Assembly (NCBI RefSeq): GCF_000003815.2
Contig: NC_049986.1
Location: forward strand, 12,578,274 to 12,642,273
Length of the DNA: 64,000 nt
Source of the DNA: Branchiostoma floridae
Lineage: Eukaryota > Chordata > Leptocardii > Amphioxiformes > Branchiostomatidae
Reading direction: 5' to 3'
Made by a program: the position numbers and the translations under genes. Each line of letters starts with the position of its first letter. Position 1 is the stretch's first letter. Positions 51,166 to 62,700 of this stretch are shown piece by piece. The notes beneath the pieces are model-generated. The model had not been told where the DNA came from, made no database searches, and saw nothing but the letters and a program-made list of their open reading frames with translations.

Positions 51166-51861
51166 GCTTGTGGTGTGAAATAGCAGCACAATCGGAGAAA
51201 TTCAGGGACGAAAACACCTTGTCCCTGTCGCTAGTTTCGAAGCACCGCTTCCAAGTAGCACAAACCGGAAATTACAGTCACGTGATCCAAATAAGGGTGA
51301 CGCACTTCCTTCAATCGGACAGGTCCATTATTCCAAACCATACAGGGGTGTCTCTATCAGTCTATGACAAACTAACTGTTTTAAGAAGAATCTGTCGGAT
51401 TTGCCATCAAACATCTTTTACGAAGCTATTTGTCTTTTACGTTGAAAACTTACTGTATGTTTTGTTATCATTTGAGGAGTCTGAAGCGCTGTCATGGTGG
51501 ACGTGAGATTCTCATTCTCACCCATGCGACACTTGCCTAGAAGTTCAAGTGAATAAGGTCCCCTATCATACAGAGGTTATCATATGTGATAAGTGCATCA
51601 ATTCCATAATAAAAAAGGTGGTCACGCTTAAAAAAGACAAAGGAAACAAACAGAAACATCTGTGCTCGTTATTCAATATCCGTTAATAATGACGGTGCTT
51701 AATTATCAAAGCAAAATCAACATTACACAATGACAAGAAAGGAAGTGATATTGATAGTCGACGTCGTTTATTGATCGCGTGTTCAAAATGTCTCATAATA
51801 TTGAATCATTATTTCATCTCTCATGCAAGTACACCTGCAGTGATGACGTCATCTGAATGCC
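51166..51861. other. Intergenic region with SLC44 promoter side
   Basis: Between the SLC44 start (transcribed leftward from here) and the 3' end of the next minus-strand gene. There is no TATA box near the SLC44 ATG. An ETS-type CCGGAA (51265-51270) and an E-box CACGTG (51279-51284) lie about 100 bp upstream of the ATG, fitting a TATA-less promoter. Minus-strand AATAAA at 51767-51772 is a likely polyadenylation signal for the neighbouring gene, 90 nt after its stop. Confidence 0.45.
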
Positions 51862-54800
51862 TTAATAAGGCATGACGGTGCAGCCGGAGTCCAGGTAGTT
51901 CATGAGCCGGTTGACGAAGTGGTGACAGTTGTTGGTGAAAAGGTTGTAGGTGCCGTAGCGAGCCTTGAAATCACGCGTGAACTGCTCAGCCTAGCAAATT
52001 TAACGTTGATGGAATAAAAGCCAGTTAGAAATAGAAATGAACAAGTGGGCATTTTACTTGCACATTTGTAACGATATATGTGGATGTATGATTTGGTTCC
52101 AATATTACTGTTTACTGTTATCAGTAAATTTGTTGGTATTTACAAACCCGGTATCGATGCACTCGAGGGAAACTTGCAATTTGATCGCACGACTATGTCA
52201 ATTTTTTTAACAGTCTCTTATGAACCATGAACATGCAGAACGAATTTGACGCATTATCTCTCTTACCTGCTCTCGGGTGCAAGTGCTGTAACCGGCCACA
52301 TAACCCGCCCAAAGGATCTGGCAGTCGGACGGACAGCGGTGGCCTTCCCACGCCACCTGTCGAAAGCATCATAAACCGCAGCGGTAGGTCATATATAAAA
52401 TAGCATTTCTTAACAGTCAGACATGCAATCACATGATATGAAAGAGTTACGACGTTATTTACGCAAAAGCTCTCGTAAATTGATTGGTACCGTGTGAAGT
52501 TTCATGTGTTGATGACAGGACATGTGGATACCATATTGAAGGCAGCAGTATTTCTAATTTTGCATCGGAAACACGGAATCGGGAACGAATTCACCGAGGT
52601 ATTAACGTCATCCGTTTCAAGCATGTAGCTCCTTTTTTTTACGAAATAGAGACAGAGGCGCAAGGAAGACTCGAAGATGCTCGAGTAAGATCTAGACTGA
52701 GTGTACGAGAGAGAGAGAGAGAGAGAGAGAAACTGAATCGGCAGTTTTTCTGCTAGGTCAATTGGACTGCAAACCTATTTTGAGCAATTCAAATTAGTTT
52801 GCACTCCTTTTGCCCAGGCTTTTTTTATTGATTCACCATTAAGTTTTCTCAACCTACTCTTTACGACGTACCTTATTCTCCCAGTCGTCTGCCCCGACAC
52901 CCCACTCGAAGACCTCCCCGCGGAACAGCAGGACGCGGTGTACGGTACACAGGGTGCACACCTCGTTCACGTCACGGCGTCGGCGGAACAGGGGGGTCGT
53001 GCCGTGGAAGAACGGGGCGGAGGCGACTGTATTTAAAGATAGAGCACAAAACATCGAGAAAGTCATGGTATTTAAATTTAATACAGAAACACTAAGGTTT
53101 AGACTATACGGAGAAGTTTCCTAGTAAAGTACCATATTGCTGCACCGTACCGTGCATTCTACTCTCGACTAAATTAAACATGAACATATTCATCAGATGA
53201 GAACATATGGAGACATTACTACTAGAACTAGTATTTCATGGTCGGTTCTCCATTTGTCTTGTACATAGACTAATGTTCTAGTTTTATTGCGACCTTGATT
53301 CCTAAGGCATTGGGAAAACGGGGGGAGTGCCCTATCTGAGAAAAATTTCATCTTGTAATTTTTATTAATTAATCGCAAACTGTATCTGTCTTTGTGCGGC
53401 CCGTTTGCCCTTTGACCCGGAACACGTGAGAGTGACGTCACTTGAAGTTTGCTGGGCAGGCGGGTAGCACGTTTCTTCTCTTCTCCCTTTTCATAGTTTC
53501 TGTTCTCTCGGATTTGCTCGTATGGAGTCTGATTTTGTGCAAGAGACGTCGGGACGTCACTGAGGAGCGTGTCGACTCCCAGTGAGAGGCCGTCCAGGTT
53601 CATACGGCCGCGGGAACTGCAAGTTTGAGCGACGAGAAGGTCCATCGGATGAAGAGTTTCAAGCAGCAGCGGGGCAGCTCTCACGTTGAGGAGAAGTTGC
53701 GGTTTCCTGCGGGACAATCACAGCAAAGTTTCCGACCTGGTGCGAGCGGTCTGGTCGGACAGCATCTGACATTCGCGATCTCAGAAGTCCCGGGGTCAAT
53801 CAAGGAAGTAGATAAAGCGCGGGACGAGTTGTTGGATCCACATACCAGCCGTGGGAAACCACCCAGGAGCAAGCGTTACGAGGATCGCGGCTCCGTTTCA
53901 AGTTTGTCGCAGTCAGACAGCACGGAGTCAGATTTCATGAGAAAACCCGGGAGGCGCCAACGACGCAGGGGGTCGCGCGGGAAGAGTTGCAAGATGAAAG
54001 GGGAACGTGTCTCTTCAAAACTTTCCATATCACGCCGGCGCTGTGATAGCTATGATTCGGGCACTTCGGGTATGTCTGATGATTCACGTTCTACTAAGCG
54101 CCACCGACGCCGGGCAGGTAAGAGCGGTCGAATTCGTACTATTGATGATTCGGGCACCCGTCATGTCAAACTTGATTGGCCACAACCTATGGTGCACTTC
54201 TCAGGATATGGAAATAAAGGGGGCGTGGTTTGTGATCAGTTATCATTGCTAATGTTTGTGCGCGGCTTTCTGAAGAATGTTCTTTATTCGGTCCGGGTTT
54301 CGGTTGACGCAGAGCATCAGTTAGTTCATCTGGCAGACCTTACGTTCGATGCTGTGAACTATGACTGGAAGTTGGTTCGGGAAGTCCACGCATCTTTACT
54401 ATACGGGGTAGGGTATGGATCGCTCACGTGGGGTAGCCGCGGCACCTTTGATGCCATCAGAGAGAGCCACTACCGGACACAAGCTGGCGCCGCTCGTGGC
54501 AACATGTCCGACATCCGAGCACCACATCCGAATCAGGATTGCCAGTACAAACCCCGGCCATTTGGCGGCTCCACAGACAGAACAAACCACAACTCCGGAG
54601 ACACCGCCCACCTCTCCCAGGGACTCGGTCCTTCACGCGAACTTTCACAAGATGATCAAGTTACATGAAGAGTTCGCGACACACGGTAATCTTCACAATT
54701 TTATCGGCGCACTTAGGCCAGTACTTGTGAAATCAAAGCTAAAAATATATACTTGGAGAACGTTACTCGAGAATTATGAACACAGACATACTAATAATTG

Positions 54801-57800
54801 ATATTTGGAATTCGTATTTTATAACAAGATTCCGTCAGAGCTGTTTAATCCAACTTTAGTTTTGCAACATATGAATCACTACGTGACATTCAGTCTCTCA
54901 TTGGTAGGCTCGACATTGTGCCACCTGGGCGGTTGTTTATATCTCGAATGTTGAAGCTATTGCGTTCATTACTGCGGAATCACCACAGTCTGCGGTTGTC
55001 ACGGGACTTCCGATCGGGCTTTCTGTGGTGGCAAAGAGTCATGGACACATACAACGGTGTATCGATGATGGTTCCCGACGTTTGTAGCTATCCGGACGAG
55101 TTGGTTATGACTGATGCTGGTGCCACGGGGTGCGGCAGATTTCGCGACTCGGGACAGTTCTTCTGTTTACGTGTTGAAGTCGGACGTGATCGGGATCTGC
55201 AGCCGTGCTAGTTATACCGTGATAACCTGACCTGACGTGCGTTTACGTGTTGAAGACGGACGTGATCGTGATCTACAACACTGTGCTAGTTATACCGTGA
55301 TAACATGGCCTGATGTGTGTTTACTTGTTGAACTCGGACGTGATCGGGATCTACAAGACTGTGCTAATTATACTGTGATAACATGGCCTGATGTGTGTTT
55401 ACGTTTTGAACTCGGACGTGATCGGGATCTACAAGACTGTGCTAATTATACTGTGATAACATGGCCTGATGTGTGTTTACGTGTTGAAGACGGACGTGAT
55501 CGTGATCTACAACACTGTGCTAGTTATACCGTGATAACATGGCCTGATGTGTGTTTAAGTGTTGAACTCGGACGTGATCGGGATCTACAAGACTGTGCTA
55601 ATTATACTGTGATAACATGGCCTGATGTGTGTTTACGTTTTGAACTCGGACGTGATCGGGATCTACAAGACTGTGCTAATTATACTGTGATAACATGGCC
55701 TGATGTGTGTTTACGTGTTGGACTCGAACGGGATCCGGATCTACAACACTGTGCTAGTTATACCGTGATAACCTGGCCTGACACGTGTTTATTTGTTGAC
55801 CCCGGGCGTGAACGGGATCTACAACACTGTGCTAGTTAGACCGTGATAACCTGGCCTGACATGTGTTTATGTGTTGACCCCGGGCGTGAACGGGATCTGC
55901 AACACTGTGCTAGGGAGCTGTACCGTGATAACCTGGCCTGACAATAGTGAGATTAGTGACATGTGTTCATGTTTTGACCCCGGGCGTGAACGGGATCTAC
56001 AACACTGTGCTAGTTATACCGTGATAACCTGGCCTGACATGTGTTTATGTGTTGACCCCGGGCGTGAACGGGATCCACAACACTGTGATAGTTATACCGT
56101 GATAACCTGGCCTGACATGTGACATGTGTTTATGTGTTGACCCCGGGCGTGAACGGGATCCACAACACTGTGATAGTTATACCGTGATAACCTGGCCTGA
56201 CATGTGTTTATGCGGTGACCTCGGGCGTGAACGGGATCTGCAACACTGTGCTAGGGAGCTGTACCGTGATAACCTGGCCTGGCGTGTGTTTATGTGTTGA
56301 CCTCGGGCGTGAACGGGATCTTCAACACTGTGATAGGGAGCTGTACCATGATAACATGGCCTGACGTGTGTTTACGTGTTTAACTCGGACGTGATCGGGA
56401 TCGCGGCAACACTATGCAAGTTATACCGTGATTACATGGCCGGACATGTGTTTGTAAACCTGTGGAACTCGGATGTGATTTGAATCTGCAACACTGTGCT
56501 AGGGAGCTGTGGTTGTTGGCAGCCACTTCTGCGTTCCAGGTTAATACCGCACATATTTAAGGCAGTCATAACCGACTTACAGATCACCTTCCCGATGACA
56601 TCATTCGGATTATCATTCTGAGCAGTTCGACTTCGGACTAGAGTTGACATTCCGGTATTCCAGGAGAACTCCATCTTGGATTGCCCTTATCAATAGAATA
56701 GGTTTTAAGGTTTGTTTATTCTGTTGTGTTTATGGACTATGCCAGCTCAAATTGAGCTTGGACTACTATGTGTTCAGTAGGATTTGAGAAACAAACGGGA
56801 CATACGCCTCGCCAGCAGTTGCCTTTCACACCGGAAGTCTTACTTAGGATTAAGTGCTCTCAGTTACCTCGGACTCATTTAGGCGACCACGTGGTCAGTG
56901 ATATTAAGTTTTCCTTATGTTTCAGCGAAAATATTACTTTATGTCCAAATACGGTTTCGACCTTACTAAGCAGTTCACTTTAAATGGTTTGCAGTAAACA
57001 AGAATGTTGCTGATCAGAGCCAGGTGGTCTAAGACTTTACAATGTGCAGAGAGAGTGTTGTATGTTCCAGTAATGGAGATTAAGATGTCTCCCTTTTGTC
57101 CGGTATTATTATGGTGTCGCATGCGATCGGCGTTCCGAGGATCACCTACTGTATTAACAAGTTCTATTGAGTACCACGTTAGGTTTTGCTCTAATTTAGA
57201 AGGTTAAAGTATATTCATAAGTTGACGGCATTAGTCTGTATTTGCGACTTCCCTGAGTTACTAGCCTAAGGTTACGTTTGTGTTATAGAATGGTAACGTA
57301 TATCCAGAGGAAGAAGATGCCTCATAGCGTCGTTGAAGACATTGCAGTGTTTTAGAGTAACCGTTTAGAGTATTAATCGTTTGGTAATATGTTCATAGTT
57401 AGTGGGGTGGTGGTGTTTTCTTGATTATTCGTTTTTAAGTGTGTCTATGATATTATTTCTTTTCTTTTAGCGGTTTGGCCTTTTATTTTGGTGTTTTTTC
57501 TCCGAAAAAGTTTTACTTGATTAAACTTTTTCCTTTTTCTGCCAAACCGTGTCTTTGTTTGAGTTTGTCCGATAATTTGAGAAAAATTTCATCTTGTAAT
57601 TTTTATTAATTAATCGCAAACTGTATCTGTCTTTGTGCGGCCCGTTTGCCCTTTGACCCGGAACACGTGAGAGTGACGTCACTTGAAGTTTGCTGGGCAG
57701 GCGGGTAGCACGTTTCTTCTCTTCTCCCTTTTCACCCTCCTCCACCCCTCTCTCCGCCAAATGTTATTGAAGGTTAAGAATTTTATCATAATTGTTGATG

Positions 57801-58806
57801 TAGTATTAGTGCTGTGTTTTTTCTCCGAAAAAGTTTTACTTGATTAAACTTTTTCCTTTTTCTGCCAAACCGTGTCTTTGTTTGAGTTTGTCCGATAATT
57901 AGGTGTGTATGACATGTTCATCTTACTCTTTTAACGGCTCCTTGAACGGCTCTATCCAGACTCTCTTTATAATAGGATATCGGTAAAACCAACAAGATTT
58001 CAAAAACTTGAAAGGAAAATGATCAGTGTATCATGACAGTAGGATGATTCTCAAGATCGATGGTCTCTTACTAGTCTGATTAAATCTCACTTATAGCAGC
58101 CCGCCCAACATATCCACACAGGGGTCAGTTATAGCCCCGGACAGCAGAGTTTGTGTTACATCGAATAGTCTCTCACCGGAGTTGCTTGAGCTGGGATGGT
58201 CGGTGCATGACGTGTCCTGGTTCACTGTGGAGTCCTTGTTCTGGCTGCGAGCAGACGTGTCCAGCGGGTACGGCAGGATCCGCCCCTGGGAACATTAAAA
58301 CACAGGCTGGTGCTTCAGTTAAGCTTGTGCACCATTATCTGGGGGGGGGGGGGGGGTCTTTGGGGGTAACCTATATCTGTTGTATCTAATAAGCACAGAG
58401 TATTTGGGGATATCAAGGCAGTGGACGGTGTTCTGAAACTAAAATATTTTTGAAAAGTTAGTTTGAAACTACCGGTACCGGCCGTCGACTTGATATCCAT
58501 ATACCGTTTTTAGATACAACGGATATATGTTACCCCACGGATAAAGGTGAACAGGCGTTACACATGAAAACGAGTAAAGACTGTGTGGTATGTTTGTTGC
58601 ACGACTTATTATGCTTTCCCATACACTCCCGTGCACTAAATTCATACCACAGAAAGGAGACCAACGTACTACGCGCATTTGCAGGTAAGAACAATGATCC
58701 ATACTACAAGACATTTGCCTACCTCACGAATACACTTGGTGTACTGCTGCCCTGTCGCCACAGATGAAGCAAGAGTGATTAGAAGGATTAACGTTGGAAA
58801 CCCCAT
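51862..58806 (-). CDS. Secreted PPPDE/LRAT-like (permuted papain fold) protein, copy without sushi domain
   Basis: Five coding exons, phases consistent: 58723-58806, 58177-58285, 52872-53026, 52267-52356, 51862-51990; 171 aa. Exon 1 is a signal peptide (MGFPTLILLITLASSVATG) and QYTKCIRE. Exon 2 contains DTSCTDHPSSSNSG. Exon 3 has a basic cluster (FRRRRD) and HRVLLFRGEVFEWGVG. Exon 4 has RCPSDCQILW and GYSTCTREQ. Exon 5 has YNLFTNNCHHFVNRLMNYL. The pattern His-(beta strand)-F-x-W-G followed later by a YNLF-x-x-NC-x-x-F motif is that of PPPDE/DESI proteases and, more distantly, LRAT; His and Cys would be the catalytic pair. Known PPPDE proteins are intracellular, so a signal peptide and extra Cys are unusual. 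Intron 2 contains the whole retrotransposon 53337-57900. Substrate unknown. Confidence 0.85.
52707..52731. repeat. (GA)n microsatellite
   Basis: About 12 GA units in the intron between exons 3 and 4 of the minus-strand PPPDE-like gene. Confidence 0.9.
53337..53493 (+). repeat. Split direct repeat A1
   Basis: 157 bp beginning TGAGAAAAATTTCATCTTG and ending TTCTCCCTTTTCA, identical to 57578-57734. It is the left terminus of the retrotransposon. Confidence 0.9.
53625..54668 (+). CDS. Gag-like ORF1 of the DIRS/Ngaro element
   Basis: 347 codons without interruption. The first half is rich in Ser, Arg and Lys with clusters such as RRQRRRGSRGK and KRHRRRAGK (nucleic-acid binding or nuclear targeting, inferred). 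The second half has the motif order typical of DIRS-group gag: a hydrophobic SLLMFVRGFLK segment, then HLADLTFDAVNYDWKLVR followed by a small GYGSLTWG region. The role would be particle formation or nucleic-acid binding. An overlapping frame (54415-54801) carries a W-x-x-LL element (TWRTLLENYEHR) like the region before the reverse transcriptase, so a frameshift may separate gag and pol. Confidence 0.65.
   Translation: MSDEKVHRMKSFKQQRGSSHVEEKLRFPAGQSQQSFRPGASGLVGQHLTFAISEVPGSIKEVDKARDELLDPHTSRGKPPRSKRYEDRGSVSSLSQSDSTESDFMRKPGRRQRRRGSRGKSCKMKGERVSSKLSISRRRCDSYDSGTSGMSDDSRSTKRHRRRAGKSGRIRTIDDSGTRHVKLDWPQPMVHFSGYGNKGGVVCDQLSLLMFVRGFLKNVLYSVRVSVDAEHQLVHLADLTFDAVNYDWKLVREVHASLLYGVGYGSLTWGSRGTFDAIRESHYRTQAGAARGNMSDIRAPHPNQDCQYKPRPFGGSTDRTNHNSGDTAHLSQGLGPSRELSQDDQVT
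54873..55170 (+). pseudogene. RT thumb/RNase H remnant of the DIRS/Ngaro element
   Basis: The frame from 54873 reads ESLRDIQSLIGRLDIVPPGR, FISRMLKLLRS, then DFRSGFLWWQRVMDTYNGVS and PDELVMTDAGATGCG. SLIG-x-L-x-x...PGR-x-F, WW...NG and TDA-x-x-x-G-G are the conserved string joining RT to RNase H in DIRS-group polymerases; the Asp in TDA is an RNase H active-site residue. The fingers and palm of the RT (the YxDD box) are absent, so this is an internally deleted pol. Confidence 0.7.
55145..56500 (+). repeat. 78-bp tandem array inside the retrotransposon (about 16 units)
   Basis: The landmark ATGGCCTGATGTGTGTTTA repeats every 78 bp (for example at 55305, 55383, 55461); later units use CTGGCCTGAC and contain small insertions. 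78 nt is 26 codons, and 55237-55839 stays open through the array, reading GRDRDLQDCANYTVITWPDV-like repeats. Later units carry in-frame stops. It begins directly after the RNase H remnant, so it probably grew from a pol segment. Confidence 0.88.
56789..57200 (+). pseudogene. Tyrosine recombinase remnant of the DIRS/Ngaro element
   Basis: RQQLPFTPEVLLRIK (about 56810-56855) matches the LPITPEIL entry to DIRS-group tyrosine recombinases. WSKTLQCAERVLYVPV and SPFCPVLLWCRM (57020-57125) match the following conserved block (SKT-x-Q ... VP ... CPV). The frame is broken between them and the C-terminal catalytic Tyr region is not recognised, so it is inactive. Confidence 0.6.
57491..57900 (+). repeat. 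Right terminus B1-A2-B2 of the retrotransposon
   Basis: B1 57491-57577 and B2 57814-57900 (87 bp each, starting GTGTTTTTTCTCCGAAAAAG) are identical by eye. A2 57578-57734 equals A1. Seventy-nine bp of unique sequence separates A2 from B2. Confidence 0.88.
58340..58357. repeat. Poly-G tract
   Basis: About 18 G residues in the intron upstream of exon 2 of the minus-strand PPPDE-like gene. Confidence 0.9.
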
Positions 58807-59757
58807 GTTTTTTCCTTGTTCTTTTTTCCGTACAAGTTCAAGCTATAGTATATACTCTTGACCGGTACAGACCAAGAACACATGTACAGGGGTGCCCGAG
58901 CTAGGGACGCTAGCGTCGAAGTTATATACAGGCAGTTAAGGCAATAAATCATGAATATTTATGGGATCGATAGACGTTCTGAGTACTTTAACTACAGCTT
59001 TATCAAAAATGTTTATCTGTATATTTTCATTGCTGTAATAAGACGCCTACCACCTGTTGTGTTCTCAAACTACATTAACTTATGATATATACTGACTACA
59101 GTAAAAAAGAAAGAAACAGAAAATATGCATCACACTTCAGAAAGAGAGAGACATCGAAACGCAGAAAAGGCCACTTAAAATCCACGAAACTACTCTCCAA
59201 GCATGCAGAAGAAAAACACGAACATCACTGGGGCTGAAACGTTGTCCCCTTCAGTTCTAGTTGGGTCCTGGTGGCTCTTATACAACTGAGCTCTAGAATT
59301 TATTTCACTAAACATTCATCCTTAAATGGACGAAAAGGAACCTATGGTGGTGCAACCAATGTTCACGTGTGCTATTGTCTCATATTTTTCGTGAAAGTGT
59401 TAAAATGTTCGCTTCTGCTTTTGATGTTTAAATCTTGAGGGGGCGGGTACAAGAGACAGGTGAATGCAGGCAATATCACCAGAAAACCTGTGGGGGAGCC
59501 CCGGTGTATTCGAGACAAAGAGACATTTAACATTTGTTCTCGGTAGTCATTATTATTCACAAACTGTTGAGGTTGAGTGGACTTCTGCGAATGAACTTCG
59601 TCTCTGCACACCGCACTGTGGTAAAATCCCAGACTTTTTTCAAGCCATTTCCTCAAGTGACGACTTGCTAAACTGTCCAAGTTCAGAGTCTGTTTTGTTT
59701 TTTCGTAGCTACCAAAATCTTTTACTGACAGGAACATAGCATCTACTCCAGCTCATC
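58807..59757. promoter_or_regulatory. Shared 950-bp spacer between two divergent paralogues
   Basis: The start codons of the two secreted PPPDE-like genes face away from each other across this stretch. On the + side, ATGAA|GTAAGT at 59758-59764 is preceded by a likely 5' UTR. No clear TATA box at a convincing distance was seen for either gene, and no other exon. It may be a bidirectional promoter, but the genes could also be independently controlled. Confidence 0.45.
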
Positions 59758-62700
59758 ATGAAGTAAGTTGTTCATTGTTACTGTTATTGTGTTAGGACTA
59801 TATTTTGATCGTAGGAAAGACATACTCTGCTGACGTAAGGTACCGCGTATGGACCTGCACTTGACATGGAACAAAACTTTGAGCAGGAAGTGGAAAAAAG
59901 TAACGTTAAGTAAAAGACTTTATGAGGCCCTGGGGCAGTGGGTCGTTAATATCCACCGTGTCTAGACCCATCTACCACCTTTTACCTCTCAGACCGAGGT
60001 AACGTACCCGTTTGTACACCTACTGGATGCACTGAAAGGCATGTACAGTTCCTTTCAGAATTGAGCTAAAGGACCAAACGCCTAGAAATGCCAGGAGTCG
60101 AACCTGTGAATTCTCGATCCGGTGTTCTCCGTCCCAGCCACTTGGCCATTCGACGCCATATGAGCAGGAAGTGGGCAATGGCTGATGAAAAAAGTTAACT
60201 CGTCAAAGCATACAAAAGTTTGTCAGATTTTACCTCTCTTGTTGTGTACTCTTCATACCTCGTTAAGTAAACATTGTAATCTGTAATGATAACAAACATT
60301 GCCACCGGGCCTATTCGCCATAGAAGGTTGCCGTCGGCATTTTATTTTCTGGGGATTTCTTCCTCCCACGCCCATATATACATTATCTCATGCTAAAACA
60401 CAGCAATCTGCAGTGTTTACTCATCAACGCACACTGTATTTCACCCTCTTACATGTACATGTGTATTCCAGTACGTATTTAATCGGACTGTATGCCCGAA
60501 ATCGAACCGTCCTCCAGCTTACTCAGCCATTCGACACCGTATGACCAGGAAGTGAGCGTAAGAAAAAATGGCTCTTTTCAAAAGAACGTAGCTCACAAAA
60601 ACCGAGTGCTGAGACCTAGCAAAAAGACAATGTCGTGGACATTTCAAAACCTTTTTGTGTACAAAAGCATGTAAGCTTTCATTTGTGCCCGTTCTGGTGC
60701 GACACAAACAGTCTAGTTTATTTTGCAGAATTTCTACTTCGACATCTGCTCCAGATGATTAGCACACCATTGATTCTTGTTGGGATCGATAAAAAGAAGC
60801 GCGTTAACGTTTAGCTACCTGCTATCTGGTAATACTTTTTCTCTCTGGCCGAAACAGCTGAACTATATCGCATTGCATATATCCTAGATACAGTTCGAAA
60901 CTGTGTCATTTCAAGTGCTAACGTACGAGTGAACTGAAGCGTTGATATAATATAGCTCTGCTTTGTCAAAGGTAGGTGGTTTCAAAATAGGGTGTATGTC
61001 CAGCGTGTGTAATGATTTGGGCGTGTATCAGATTTGTTGATTTGTTTTCTGGTCTCATTAAATCTGTTAACATCTGTATCAGTTGGAGTGTGAACATCAA
61101 GAACGCTAAAGCAATACAACCTTGTAAAACTTTTGTTCCGGAAGAAATGTTGCAAAGACGTATGGCCGAATTCCCAGGGCAAAATGACGGTTTATTTGAT
61201 AGCTGGCTACTGCTGTAAAATACAGCCTTCCGGTACGTTCTGTCCCAAAGGCTAGAAGCTTAAGAGATGTTGCGTTACAAAACATAGGGTTAAGTGTTGG
61301 TGCATTCCAATGATGCAAAGGGTACTTTTGACGACTTCTGCTTGTACAATTCTTATCTTATGTAGGATCCAAGCGTGCCTGCTGCTGCTTGTTGTGTTCA
61401 CCCTGGTTTGGCAGTCCGATGGGTGGTGGTGGGGCCGTCGCAGGCGAAGTAGTAAGTGTACACGAAATACTTCTTTCAGCGGTTTGCATTAGTCAAGGCT
61501 ATTGACAGGGTGTCCCTGTCTTTTTTGCACTATTGGCAGGATGTCCCCTCCAATACACACGGTGTTCTTCAGTTAGCAGGAGGGGGTAGTCAGAACGGTG
61601 GGGTAAACGTTGTCTTTGTGCTGTTGAATGAATACGAACATGGAAAATTGCCCCAGCATTTCACTTTGAACTGCACAGAGAACATGTTTATCTACTTACC
61701 TTTCTCTCCATAAGGCTCGACGAACAACTGTCCTGGCCGTCCCGCCCTGCCCAGCTATGTTACCTGGTCGGGCTGCAGCGCCCCCTACAGGCACAGAGAG
61801 AAGTGCCGCTACAGGTGTCAGCCTGGCTACACCCGAGTGTCCGGCAGCACCACCAGGACATGTTCTAACGGAGTCTGGACAGGCTCCAGTCTCGTGTGTA
61901 GGAGAGGTACGGGTCTTTGGCACTATTGGTCTGGTTTTCAAGAACATTTTTAAATGGTGGCTAAAAATATTGCGTTCTTAATCTCCATACAAGTGATTCC
62001 AATCTTCATCTTATATTTGCATCCAGATCCCCGTCCAGCACCGACCTACAGTAAATGCATCGGCCAGGTATGGGAGGAAACCTCGTGTGTCATAAATATA
62101 ATGATGGGTTTGAAAATTTGATGGTGTAAGAGGTTGCAGTATATGCATATATATATAGTTACGTCCATCTGTTTCTTTGGGACTGCAACAACATCTATTT
62201 GGCATGCAGTGGAATGTCCGTTGTCGTGGTTTCTTAAATTTCAATATTTCTATATTACAAGTGTACGAGTAATACCCCTGGGTAATTCCACGTTACAAGT
62301 GGCAATTTTCTAGAAAATGTCCCACATTTCTGTAGATGTGCCCTATGTAATACGGAATTACTGAACAAATTAAAGTTGATTGTGCTACCTTGAATCGCCT
62401 TTTCATTATTCTTGTTGATCATGAATTGAATTGTTTCGTTCTGTTTGCTTTGTAGACTCGCTCAAATGTCCAGTCTATTCCGCTGTACGGCCCACTGTCC
62501 GGCCCAAAGGGCTCTGGGCCAGTTGTCAACGGGGATACTTCCTGTAACAACCATCCACGCTCAAGCAACTCAGGTGATTTGAGTTTAGTCATTCTCGCAT
62601 TGAAACATATAATATGTTTAAGTCTTATATTGGCCTCCTAGCGGCCTCCTGACCATGATTTTTGAATGGTAAATAAAATTTAGTTCTTAGCGTACGTAAG

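Larger units (their letters stand above)
53337..57900 (+). mobile_element. Ngaro/DIRS-type tyrosine-recombinase retrotransposon with split direct repeats
   Basis: The ends have the split-direct-repeat layout of Ngaro-like elements. A1 (53337-53493, 157 bp) is at the left; B1 (57491-57577, 87 bp), A2 (57578-57734) and B2 (57814-57900) are at the right. A1 equals A2 and B1 equals B2 by eye with no mismatch, which implies a recent insertion. The B1-A2 junction equals the right end joined to the left end, as expected for a circular intermediate. Inside are a 347-aa gag-like ORF, an RNase H remnant, a 78-bp tandem array and a tyrosine-recombinase remnant; most of the reverse transcriptase is missing. 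The element is therefore non-autonomous. It lies in an intron of the minus-strand PPPDE-like gene, in the opposite orientation. Confidence 0.82.

Noticed and set aside
53193-53717. 174-aa open frame on -
   Set aside because: Crosses the left boundary of the retrotransposon and repeat A1; part of it recurs at 57521-57760 only because A2 is the same repeat.
55145-56500. CRISPR-like array
   Set aside because: Units are 78 bp with no alternating unique spacers; the repeats abut, so it is a minisatellite in a eukaryotic retroelement.
60083-60165. Functional tRNA gene
   Set aside because: Promoter boxes are present but the acceptor stem does not pair, so it is a SINE head rather than a tRNA.
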